DNA of 21,930 nucleotides. Source: JBEEJZ01 sp046046915 (GTDB taxonomy: Bacteria > Pseudomonadota > Gammaproteobacteria > Burkholderiales > Burkholderiaceae_C). Shown piece by piece: positions 1 through 6,472 of this stretch (the first letter of the stretch is position 1; every line of letters begins with the position of its first letter). The position numbers and the translations under genes are program-made. The stretch is taken from NCBI GenBank assembly GCA_046046915.1, contig JBJOIT010000046.1:1-21930 (forward strand), read 5' to 3'. The notes below the pieces were generated by a model. The model saw only the letters and a program-made list of their open reading frames with translations, searched no databases and had not been told where the DNA came from.

Positions 1-1312
1 CGATGACACCGCCATCGCGCACCAGCACGGCGGGTTCTTCCATCACCGCGCGCTGCAGCAGCTCGGCGCAGTCTGGCGGCGGGGTCAGGTCAGCAGCAAG
101 CTTGGCCAGCTCGCCTTGCGCCCCCGCGAGCACCGGCGCCAGCGCGGCAGCTTTGCGAAGCGTCCATTTCAAGGCGACCAGCTCGCGCGGGCGCACCTGG
201 CGCAGCGCAACGCGGGCGGTGATGCGTTCGACATCGCTGCTGCCCTTGAGCTGATCACGCAAACCCTGCCAGGGCCCTGAACGCAAGGCGGCAATCGCAT
301 CGATGCGGCCTTGTGGCACGACACGTTCGCGCGGTGGTGCGAGCAGCCAGTTTTTGAGCAGGCGGCTGCCCATACCGGTCAGGCAGGTGTCGAGCACCGA
401 AAACAGCGTGGGGGCGTCTTCACCGCGCAGGGTTTGCACCAGCTCCAAGTTGCGCCGGGTGCTGGCGGGAAGGTCGATCAGCTCGTCGCTGCGCTGCACC
501 CGTATGCCTTGCAAGTGGGTGAGGGCGCGGCCCTGGGTGTGATCGGCATAAGCCAGCAGGGCGGCGGCGGCGGCATGGGCCTGAGGCAGTTCATCGGCTT
601 TCCAGGCAGCCAGGCTGGCCGCCTGCAGCCGGTCGAGCAGATGGCGCTGACCCAGCGATGCATCAAACTGCCAATCGGGGCGCAGGGTGAGCGCCACAGT
701 GCCAGTCAGGGCGGGGGACTGGCGCAGGGCCTTGAGCCGAGCCTCGAAGGCATCGGTGGCAGCCGCGCTGTAAATCAACTCACGCGGCGCGATGCGGGCG
801 ATCCAGTCGGCCAGCTCGTCTTGCAGGCACTCGGCCATGTGCACCAAGCCCTGTGTCACGCTCAGCCAAGCCAGTCCGCAACGCAAGCGCGGGCCCTGGT
901 GCACGGCCAACAGCAGGGCCTCGGATTTGTCGGCCAGCAGTTCGGATTCGGTCAAGGTGCCTGGCGTGACCACCCGCACCACTTTGCGCTCCACCGGCCC
1001 CTTGCCACCCACCTCGCCGACTTGTTCGCAGATGGCCACTGACTCGCCAAGGCGGATCAGCTTGGCCAGGTAGCCTTCGACCGCGTGAAAAGGCACGCCG
1101 GCCATCATGATGGGCTCGCCGGCAGACTGACCGCGCCGGGTCAGGGTGATGTCCAGCAGACGAGCGGCTTTCTCCGCGTCTTCAAAGAACAGCTCGTAAA
1201 AATCGCCCATCCTGTAGAAGAGCAGCGTGTCCGGAAAGTCAGCCTTGAGGGCCAGGTACTGGACGAACATCGGGGTGTGCTGCGGGCTCACACCTGAACT
1301 TTTGTCACTCAA
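1..1312 (-). CDS. mutS: DNA mismatch repair protein MutS, N-terminal part (cut by window edge)
   Basis: MutS recognises mismatches and small loops in newly replicated DNA and recruits MutL. About 437 residues are visible, roughly half of the usual 850-870. The reading frame is intact to base 1. From the chosen start, the mismatch-binding Phe-Tyr-Glu of domain I is at residues 38-40 (MGDFYELFFEDA). It is followed by the conserved ITLTRRG, AGVPFHAVEGYLAKLI and VAICEQVG segments and a connector/core region ending RDGGVI at the edge. The ATPase domain lies outside. The start is uncertain: TTG at 1312 (begins LSDKSSGVSPQHTPMF, with an AAGAAG stretch just upstream), GTG at 1291 and ATG at 1270 are all in frame. 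I chose TTG because of that purine stretch and because MutS proteins usually have a short lead before the TPMF segment. It is transcribed away from the phasin gene's end, behind a terminator, so it probably has its own promoter in 1313-1483, although none is obvious. Confidence 0.95.
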   Translation of the reverse strand, partial: MSDKSSGVSPQHTPMFVQYLALKADFPDTLLFYRMGDFYELFFEDAEKAARLLDITLTRRGQSAGEPIMMAGVPFHAVEGYLAKLIRLGESVAICEQVGEVGGKGPVERKVVRVVTPGTLTESELLADKSEALLLAVHQGPRLRCGLAWLSVTQGLVHMAECLQDELADWIARIAPRELIYSAAATDAFEARLKALRQSPALTGTVALTLRPDWQFDASLGQRHLLDRLQAASLAAWKADELPQAHAAAAALLAYADHTQGRALTHLQGIRVQRSDELIDLPASTRRNLELVQTLRGEDAPTLFSVLDTCLTGMGSRLLKNWLLAPPRERVVPQGRIDAIAALRSGPWQGLRDQLKGSSDVERITARVALRQVRPRELVALKWTLRKAAALAPVLAGAQGELAKLAADLTPPPDCAELLQRAVMEEPAVLVRDGGVI

Positions 1313-1450
1313 GATTCTTCTTTCTGCGTGGATGGCCAGACGCGGCCGTGCGCTGCCTTTCTTGGTATTTTCGTTGAACTTGGCTTGCTTCTCGGGGCTT
1401 GGAGTTCTGGGGCGTTGGAACCCCAAGAACGTCTGCTAACGGCCTGTTTC

Positions 1451-1476
1451 AGGAGTGGGGTGCAGGAGTGGGGTGC
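1451..1476. repeat. 13-bp perfect tandem duplication
   Basis: The unit AGGAGTGGGGTGC occurs twice in direct succession (1451-1463 and 1464-1476). It lies in the non-coding gap between the mutS start and the phasin terminator. It looks like a simple slippage duplication, and no function is apparent. Confidence 0.85.
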
Positions 1477-1483
1477 CGGGGCC

Positions 1484-1510
1484 AAAAAAAATAGCGCCCG
1501 AAGGCGCTAT
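1484..1510 (-). terminator. Rho-independent terminator of the phasin gene
   Basis: A perfect 8-bp stem (ATAGCGCC at 1491-1498, GGCGCTAT at 1503-1510) encloses a four-base loop that reads UUCG on the minus-strand transcript, a very stable tetraloop. On that strand the stem runs into eight Ts (plus-strand As 1484-1491). It starts 42 bases after the phasin stop codon. The plus-strand side has no T tract, so it acts in one direction and separates the phasin transcript from mutS. Confidence 0.9.
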
Positions 1511-1552
1511 GACTGGACCGCCGGGGCGGAACAGATGGGGATCTGAAGGGGA

Positions 1553-2065
1553 TCAGATGGCTTCGGCAGCTGCCTTCAGGTTGGTTTCCACCAACTGGGC
1601 GGCTTGCTTGGCAGCCTTTTGAGCAGACTCAACAGCGTTGTTGCTGGCTTCCATGGCCGTCTTGATCACGTTCACAGCGGCTTCAGAACCGGCGGGAGCG
1701 TTCTTCAGGGTTTGTTCAACCATGGAGGCAACGGTCTTCTTGCCTTCAGCAGCCTTGGCTTCGAAGGCGCTGTTGAACTCAGCGGCGGTACCGGAAACGA
1801 TGTCGTAAACGTGCCGGGCGTAAGAAGCAGACTTGGCAGCCAGGGGCTTGGCCAGGGCGGATTGCAGAGAAACGAGTTCCTGCACGTCCTTGACGCCAGC
1901 CAGGGACTGCATGTTGGCGAAAGACTCGTTCACGACAGCCTTGGTGGCAGCCATGTTCAGTTCAACCAGCTTTTCGAAGCCGGCGAAAGCCTTTTGCGAC
2001 AGGCCAGTCATCACTTCGACGTTGGCTTTTTGGTTGGCGATGAGTTGGTCAGCAGAGTAGTTCAT
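1553..2065 (-). CDS. phaP: Phasin family protein (PHA granule-associated)
   Basis: Phasins coat intracellular polyhydroxyalkanoate granules and control their number and size. The 170-residue product is alanine- and lysine-rich, almost wholly helical and free of cysteine. It has the layout of the TIGR01841 phasin type: an N-terminal MNYSADQLIANQKANVEVM, then FAGFEKLVELNMAATKAVV near residues 28-46, a LQSALAKPLAAKSASYARHVYDI segment near 68-90, and an amphipathic alanine-rich C-terminus. A strong AAGGGA ribosome site lies 6 bases before the ATG. The gene is monocistronic, with its own terminator downstream and a TGC-rich palindrome upstream that could be a PhaR operator. It implies that the organism stores PHB. 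No PHA synthase or depolymerase gene is in the window. Symbol given by family; paralogues are common, so the exact phaP number cannot be assigned. Confidence 0.92.
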   Translation of the reverse strand: MNYSADQLIANQKANVEVMTGLSQKAFAGFEKLVELNMAATKAVVNESFANMQSLAGVKDVQELVSLQSALAKPLAAKSASYARHVYDIVSGTAAEFNSAFEAKAAEGKKTVASMVEQTLKNAPAGSEAAVNVIKTAMEASNNAVESAQKAAKQAAQLVETNLKAAAEAI

Positions 2066-2071
2066 GGTGTT

Positions 2072-2077
2072 TCCCTT
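2072..2077 (-). promoter_or_regulatory. Strong ribosome binding site of the phasin gene
   Basis: The minus strand reads AAGGGA here, 6 bases before the ATG at 2065. It is one of the best Shine-Dalgarno matches in the window and agrees with the high expression expected of a phasin. Confidence 0.75.
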
Positions 2078-2097
2078 CTAGAGGTAGTGAAAAGATG

Positions 2098-2111
2098 TTG
2101 CAGTGCAGCAA
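2098..2111. promoter_or_regulatory. TGC-rich palindrome, candidate PhaR operator
   Basis: TTGCTGCACTGCAA (minus-strand reading) has TTGC and GCAA arms and lies 33 bases upstream of the phasin start codon. PhaR repressors of PHB-forming bacteria bind TGC-rich, partly palindromic sites near phasin promoters, and the position here fits that role. No phaR gene is in the window. The assignment is an inference from position and sequence character only. Confidence 0.35.
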
Positions 2112-2240
2112 TTAGACCACTTTTTGCTCGCCAGATTCGCTAAATGGGCTCTCCATACTTGGCTTTAGTGGCAGCACTCCAAAAAAGCTCGCCCACTACA
2201 CTTCCGCCTTGTCTGTCATCAAACTGTCGTCTGGGCCCCC

Positions 2241-2843
2241 ATGGATTTTTTGTATTTCGTCATGTTTGCGGCGATCGGATTGCACTTGCTTCGTGCGAAA
2301 GATCAGCGTCTACGCATCGCCTTGTTAGGAGCGCAACTGGGGCAATACCAGATTGAAAAGCTCATGGAAACCCTGACGCAGGGCTATTTGCGCGCGCTGG
2401 GGGAGTCTGACCTGGCGCGTAGGGAGCAGGTATGGAATTACCTTGCGACTGCCGAGCAAGACCTGTGTGATCAATTCAACCGTTTTGCCACCGATATCGC
2501 CAAGCTAGAAGCCGCTGAAACCCGTGTCAACAAGGGGCCGATGCCCTTTATGGACCGTGTTCTGCCTGCGGCGTCATTTGACCTGCGCTCTGCCATGCGC
2601 ATCCACGCCCAGGGCCTGTGTCGTGCCGCGCAAAATACACAAGGGCAATCTGCCAGAGACAAGGCCTTTGTGATGTCGGCCGAACTGTTCTTGATGCAGC
2701 ACACCTGCCACTGGTTCTGCAAGACCAAGACAACGGCCTCGGCCCGATTGCTGGTGCGCCATAAAACTCCCTACGCCAAAGTCTTGGCGTCGGTCTCGCC
2801 TGAAACCCGGTCAGCCTACCTCAGCCTGCTAGGCATGCATTGA
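2241..2843 (+). CDS. Unrecognised protein of 200 residues with one N-terminal membrane segment
   Basis: I do not recognise this family. Residues 3-17 (FLYFVMFAAIGLHLL) form one hydrophobic segment, followed by a positive stretch (RAKDQRLR). The protein is therefore probably anchored in the inner membrane with a helical domain on the cytoplasmic side. Residues 35-95 are rich in charged, helix-forming residues. Cysteines and histidines cluster late (C127, H154, C156, H157, C160, in HTCHWFCKTK), which could hold a metal but matches no motif I know. The start is ATG 2241, without a clear Shine-Dalgarno sequence; ATG 2262 in the same frame would cut into the membrane segment. The gene is divergent from the phasin gene and ends 7 bases before the end of suhB, which faces it. 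Codon use looks like its neighbours, so it is probably a real and possibly lineage-restricted gene. Confidence 0.75.
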   Translation: MDFLYFVMFAAIGLHLLRAKDQRLRIALLGAQLGQYQIEKLMETLTQGYLRALGESDLARREQVWNYLATAEQDLCDQFNRFATDIAKLEAAETRVNKGPMPFMDRVLPAASFDLRSAMRIHAQGLCRAAQNTQGQSARDKAFVMSAELFLMQHTCHWFCKTKTTASARLLVRHKTPYAKVLASVSPETRSAYLSLLGMH

Positions 2844-2850
2844 AGTCGTG

Positions 2851-3783
2851 TCAAAAGGGTGCGTCGGTATCTGCTTCGGGTTGTTCGCCAGAGTCTGCAG
2901 CAGCGGTGTTGCCGTCGCCTTCAGCTGCGGCGGTCTCGGCCGCCTGACGTAGCGCGGCCTTGTCGCCTGCGCTGGCAAACTTGCTGTACTTGCCCAGCAT
3001 GGACACCAGCTGCCCGTAGATTCGGGGGTTGCCTGCCAGGCATTCTTTTTGGTGCAGGAAGTCGGCTTCGCCCGTGAAATTGCCCACCAGACCGCCGGCT
3101 TCGGTGACCAGCAGCGAGCCCGCCGCCATGTCCCAGGGTTGCAGGCCCGTTTCAAAAAAGCCGTCAGTAAATCCGGCTGCCACATAAGCTAAATCCAGCG
3201 CTGCAGCGCCCGGACGACGCAGGCCGGCGCAGCGCTGCATGACGTCGCTCATCATGGACATGTAGGTGGGGAAGTTGTCGCCGGGACGGAAGGGGAATCC
3301 TGTGGACACGATGCACTCTTGCAGGCGGGTGCGCTTGGACACGCGGATGCGCCTGTCGTTCATGTAGGCGCCACGGCCCTTGGTGGCGGTAAACAGGTCG
3401 TTGCGGGTGGGGTCGTAAATGACGGCTTGTTCCATCTTGCCGCGCACCTGCAGGCCGATGCTCACGCAGTACACCGGAAAGCCATGGATGAAGTTGGTCG
3501 TGCCGTCCAGCGGATCGATGATCCAGATGTATTCGGAGTCTTTGGCGCCATGGGCCTGGCCGGATTCTTCGGCAAGGATACCGTGGCCGGGGTAGGCGCC
3601 CAGCAGGGTTTCGATGATGGCCTGTTCGGCGGCCTGGTCTACCTCTGTCACAAAATCGTTCACCTGCTTTTGCGAGATGCGCACAGACTCGACGTCGAGC
3701 GCGGCCCGGTTGATGATGGCGCCGGCGGCGCGCGCGGCCTTGACGGCCACATTGATCATGGGGTGCAGGTTGGATGGCGACAT
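2851..3783 (-). CDS. suhB: Inositol-1-monophosphatase family protein SuhB
   Basis: This is a Mg-dependent phosphatase of the inositol monophosphatase family. In E. coli, SuhB also binds the Nus complex and helps rRNA transcription and ribosome assembly. The 310-residue product carries the metal-site motifs in order: Glu72 in GILAEESG, DPLDGTTNF at 90-98 (Asp90, Asp93) and WDMAAGSLL from 217 (Asp218). The start is ATG 3783 (MSPSNLHPMINVAVKAARAAG), where homology-like sequence begins. The frame stays open upstream to 4329, but that part is antisense to trmJ and unlike the family. After about residue 272 there is a roughly 38-residue tail rich in Ala, Glu and Asp that is absent from the 267-residue E. 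coli protein. It is divergent from trmJ across a 118-base gap. Confidence 0.93.
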   Translation of the reverse strand: MSPSNLHPMINVAVKAARAAGAIINRAALDVESVRISQKQVNDFVTEVDQAAEQAIIETLLGAYPGHGILAEESGQAHGAKDSEYIWIIDPLDGTTNFIHGFPVYCVSIGLQVRGKMEQAVIYDPTRNDLFTATKGRGAYMNDRRIRVSKRTRLQECIVSTGFPFRPGDNFPTYMSMMSDVMQRCAGLRRPGAAALDLAYVAAGFTDGFFETGLQPWDMAAGSLLVTEAGGLVGNFTGEADFLHQKECLAGNPRIYGQLVSMLGKYSKFASAGDKAALRQAAETAAAEGDGNTAAADSGEQPEADTDAPF

Positions 3784-3874
3784 AAATTGTGAGGTAACCC
3801 CGCGGCCCAAAAACAGGCTGCGGTTGAATGAAGAGCGGTGCTGGGTCCGGCGATACAGACGGCGACAATGTTTC

Positions 3875-3880
3875 ATTTTA
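3875..3880 (-). promoter_or_regulatory. Possible -10 box (TAAAAT) for suhB
   Basis: In the 118-base divergent gap between suhB and trmJ, the minus strand reads GTTAAAATG about 90 bases before the suhB start. The hexamer differs from TATAAT at one position, but no good -35 box sits 16-18 bases upstream. I saw no convincing promoter for trmJ in the same gap. Confidence 0.25.
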
Positions 3881-3901
3881 ACTGCGACCAGACCGCACAC
3901 C

Positions 3902-4732
3902 ATGACGGCCGTTCTACCACTGTCCCTTCCGACGCGTTTCATCCTCATCCAGACAAGCCACGCCGGCAACGTGGGGGCCGCAGCACGCGCCATGAAGGTG
4001 ATGGGTTTTGACGACCTGGTGCTGGTGGCACCGCGCTGGGCCAATGTGCTGCGCCGGGAGGAAACCATCCAGCGCTCCAGTGGCGCGCTGGACGTGCTGG
4101 CCAAGGCGCGTGTGGTGGACACCCTGGATGAGGCCCTGGAAGGCATGACGCATTTGTGTGCCACTGCCATGACGCCGCGCGACTTTGGCCCGCCCACGGT
4201 CACGCCACGCCCGCATTTTGAGCAGTTGGCCCGGTCGCATCGCGCCGCCCTTCTGGATGCAAACCCCGAACACGCTGTCCAAAGTGGTGTGGCGTTTCTG
4301 TTTGGCTCGGAGCGATTTGGCATGCGCAATGAGGATGTCTACCGTTGCCATGCCTGCCTCAGCATTCCTAGCAACCCGAGCTTTGGCTCACTCAACCTGG
4401 GGGCTGCCCTGCAGGTGATTGCCTACGAGTGGCGTTTGGCGCTGGGCGGTTTTGCCCCGGCGCCGGTGCTGCCTGCCCCTGTGGCCCCGGTGACTGAAGG
4501 TCACGCTGAGGGTCGTGCAGACGCGCAAGAACTAGCGGGCATGCTGGCGCATTGGGAACAATCCTTGGTCGCCATCGGTTTTCTGGACCCGGCGGCACCC
4601 AAGAAGCTGATGCCCCGCCTGAACCAACTGTTTAACCGGGCCGGGGTCACGCGCGAGGAAATCCACATCTTGCGCGGCATTGCCAAGATGATGGCAAAGC
4701 AGCCGGCGAACAAGGTCTCTTTGAGCGACTAG
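3902..4732 (+). CDS. trmJ: tRNA (cytidine/uridine-32-2'-O-)-methyltransferase TrmJ (SPOUT family)
   Basis: TrmJ methylates the 2'-OH of nucleotide 32 in the tRNA anticodon loop using S-adenosylmethionine. The 276-residue product shows the three SpoU motifs: FILIQTSHAGNVGAAARAMK (from residue 13, Asn23 and Arg29), FLFGSERFGM (132-141, Glu137) and IPSNPSFGSLNLGAALQV (155-172). Together these build the knotted SAM site. A Pro/Ala-rich linker (about 184-198) leads to a C-terminal helical domain (about 207-268), a layout typical of TrmJ rather than of short SpoU proteins. The start is ATG 3902, where the family similarity begins; the longer open frame from 3614 is antisense to suhB. It is followed 9 bases after its stop by cysE, so the two are probably co-transcribed. 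Confidence 0.92.
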   Translation: MTAVLPLSLPTRFILIQTSHAGNVGAAARAMKVMGFDDLVLVAPRWANVLRREETIQRSSGALDVLAKARVVDTLDEALEGMTHLCATAMTPRDFGPPTVTPRPHFEQLARSHRAALLDANPEHAVQSGVAFLFGSERFGMRNEDVYRCHACLSIPSNPSFGSLNLGAALQVIAYEWRLALGGFAPAPVLPAPVAPVTEGHAEGRADAQELAGMLAHWEQSLVAIGFLDPAAPKKLMPRLNQLFNRAGVTREEIHILRGIAKMMAKQPANKVSLSD

Positions 4733-4741
4733 ACTGTGACC

Positions 4742-5512
4742 ATGTTTGCCCGCTTACGTTCAGATATTCAGTGCATCCTCGACCGTGATCCTGCTGCCCG
4801 CACCACCTGGGAAGTGCTGACTTGCTACCCCGGCCTGCATGCCGTGGTGTTGCACCGGCCGGCCCACTGGTTCTGGACCCATGGCTTCAAGTGGCTTGGG
4901 CGCTTTGTGTCGCATGTGTCCCGCGCGCTGACGGGTATCGAAATCCACCCAGGGGCCGTCATTGGTGAGCGTGTCTTTTTTGACCATGCCATGGGCGTCG
5001 TTGTGGGTGAAACCGCCGAAATCGGCGATGGTTGCACCATCTACCAGGGCGTGACCCTGGGCGGCACGTCCTTGTACAAGGGTGTCAAACGTCACCCCAC
5101 ACTGGGCAAGGACGTGGTGGTGAGCGCCGGCGCCAAGGTGCTGGGCGGTTTTGTGGTGGGCGATGGTGCCAAGATCGGTAGCAACGCGGTGGTCATCAAG
5201 CCAGTGCCGGCAGGTGCCACGGCGGTGGGCATCCCGGCGCGCATCATTGCCTCACGCGAAGGCGCCAGTGCGGATGCCACCCCGGCACGTCAGTTTTCTG
5301 CCTACGGCATCACGCAGGAAGATGACCCTGTGAGCCAGACCTTGCGCGGCCTGATTGACTCCTGCAAAGATCAGGATGAGCAAATTGCCCTTTTGTGGCG
5401 CGCCATCGAGCAGTTGTCAGCGAGTCGGCCAGAAGGGTCTTGTGTGCCTCAGGAAGCGCACTTGCGCGCCCAGCCCCAGGCCCAGAAGCTGGATCAACTG
5501 ATGGACGCCTGA
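4742..5512 (+). CDS. cysE: Serine O-acetyltransferase CysE
   Basis: CysE transfers an acetyl group from acetyl-CoA to L-serine, giving O-acetylserine for cysteine synthesis. The 256-residue protein has an N-terminal helical part (MFARLRSDIQCILDRDPAAR) and then a left-handed beta-helix built of hexapeptide repeats (about 68-170). The catalytic Asp81-His82 (FFDHAMGVVVGETAEIG) and His118 (KRHPTLG) align with Asp157-His158 and His193 of the E. coli enzyme. The C-terminus after about residue 175 is a longer, variable, Gln/Ala-rich tail without the short Ile-ended tail that CysK binds in enteric bacteria. The start is ATG 4742 because MFARLR is the usual family beginning; an in-frame GTG at 4736 is possible. 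It is closely spaced behind trmJ and 50 bases before the diguanylate cyclase gene. Confidence 0.94.
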   Translation: MFARLRSDIQCILDRDPAARTTWEVLTCYPGLHAVVLHRPAHWFWTHGFKWLGRFVSHVSRALTGIEIHPGAVIGERVFFDHAMGVVVGETAEIGDGCTIYQGVTLGGTSLYKGVKRHPTLGKDVVVSAGAKVLGGFVVGDGAKIGSNAVVIKPVPAGATAVGIPARIIASREGASADATPARQFSAYGITQEDDPVSQTLRGLIDSCKDQDEQIALLWRAIEQLSASRPEGSCVPQEAHLRAQPQAQKLDQLMDA

Positions 5513-5562
5513 CCCGTTCTTTTAGGTGCCACCGACAGCCAAGACTTTAAGTGAAGGTGACA

Positions 5563-6462
5563 ATGCGTACGCTGCCCAAGCTGTTGTTGGTTGATGACGA
5601 TCCCACGGTCATACAGATCATGGGGCGCCTGCTCAAACCCCTCGCCAGCATACGCTTTGCGAGCTCGGGGGCGGAGGCGCTGACATTGGCCGCGCAGTGG
5701 GTGCCAGACCTCGTGTTGCTGGATGCGGAGCTGGGCGATATGAGCGGCTTTGACGTCATGCAAACCCTGCGGCGTGATCCTTTGTTGAAGGAAATTGCCA
5801 TCATCTTTGTCACCAGCCACGACGAAGAAGCCCTCGAGGTGGCCATGCTGCAGCAGGGTGCGGCGGATTTCATCACCAAGCCCATCCGTAGCGCGCCCCT
5901 GATGGCTCGTGTCCAGACGCAACTCAAGGTTCGCCAGCTAGCCCATGAGTTGCGCCAGATGGCCACCCAGGATGGCTTGACAGGTGTCGCCAACCGGCGG
6001 GCCTTTGATCAGGCCTACGCACAGGCATGGCGCACGTCCAGGCGCAGCCGTCAACCCCTGGCCCTGTTGATGGTGGATGTGGATTACTTCAAACGCTACA
6101 ACGATCACTATGGACATCAGGCTGGGGACACGTGTTTGCAGGCTGTGGCCAAACAGCTTCAGCAGCTTTGTGAGCGTCCGGGGGACATGGTGGCGCGCTA
6201 TGGTGGCGAGGAGTTCGTACTCATGTTGCCAAACACTGGCACGTCCGGCGCTGTGCATCTGGCTCAAACACTGTTGGATGGTATGGCCCACATCAAGTTG
6301 GCGCATGCTGCCTCCGACGTGGCGTCCTATGTGACGGTGAGTGTCGGTGTGGCAACCACCGAGCATCCTCAATGTGCGACACCTGAAGGCCTGCTACTAG
6401 CCGCTGACAAGGCCTTGTACGTTGCCAAGGACACAGGCCGGGCACGCGCCAGCCTGGCCTGA
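5563..6462 (+). CDS. Response regulator diguanylate cyclase (REC-GGDEF)
   Basis: It makes cyclic di-GMP from two GTP under control of phosphorylation. The receiver domain spans about residues 5-122, with acidic DDD at 11-13, phospho-acceptor Asp54 (VLLDAELG), Thr84 and Lys106 (ITKPI). The GGDEF domain spans about 132-297: DGLTGVANRRAFD (137-149), the metal-binding DVDYFKRYND (172-181) and GGEEF at 214-218. RPGD at 205-208 sits exactly five residues before GGEEF, so the product-inhibition I-site is intact. The start is ATG 5563, with AAGG five bases upstream; the in-frame GTG at 5551 would place that site inside the gene. It has no DNA-binding domain. The hybrid kinase starts 10 bases after the stop and is the natural partner to phosphorylate it. 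Confidence 0.92.
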   Translation: MRTLPKLLLVDDDPTVIQIMGRLLKPLASIRFASSGAEALTLAAQWVPDLVLLDAELGDMSGFDVMQTLRRDPLLKEIAIIFVTSHDEEALEVAMLQQGAADFITKPIRSAPLMARVQTQLKVRQLAHELRQMATQDGLTGVANRRAFDQAYAQAWRTSRRSRQPLALLMVDVDYFKRYNDHYGHQAGDTCLQAVAKQLQQLCERPGDMVARYGGEEFVLMLPNTGTSGAVHLAQTLLDGMAHIKLAHAASDVASYVTVSVGVATTEHPQCATPEGLLLAADKALYVAKDTGRARASLA

Positions 6463-6472
6463 TACAGCCGCC

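Noticed and set aside
311..1042. 243-codon open frame on the plus strand
   Set aside because: It is antisense to mutS, whose minus-strand frame is unbroken and matches the MutS family.
1313..1483. A small gene in the gap upstream of mutS
   Set aside because: Several frames are open on both strands but none has a ribosome site, a plausible start or protein-like composition.
3164..3868. 234-codon open frame on the minus strand overlapping suhB
   Set aside because: It is a shifted-frame shadow of suhB, rich in Arg, His and Pro, and without motifs.
3784..4329. Extension of the suhB frame upstream to a 492-residue protein
   Set aside because: The extra part is antisense to trmJ and has no inositol-monophosphatase character; the family start matches ATG 3783.
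6422..6472. TTG start of the hybrid kinase overlapping the cyclase gene
   Set aside because: The extension (MPRTQAGHAPAWPDTAA) is out of keeping with the membrane segment that follows ATG 6473, and the cyclase stop lies inside it.
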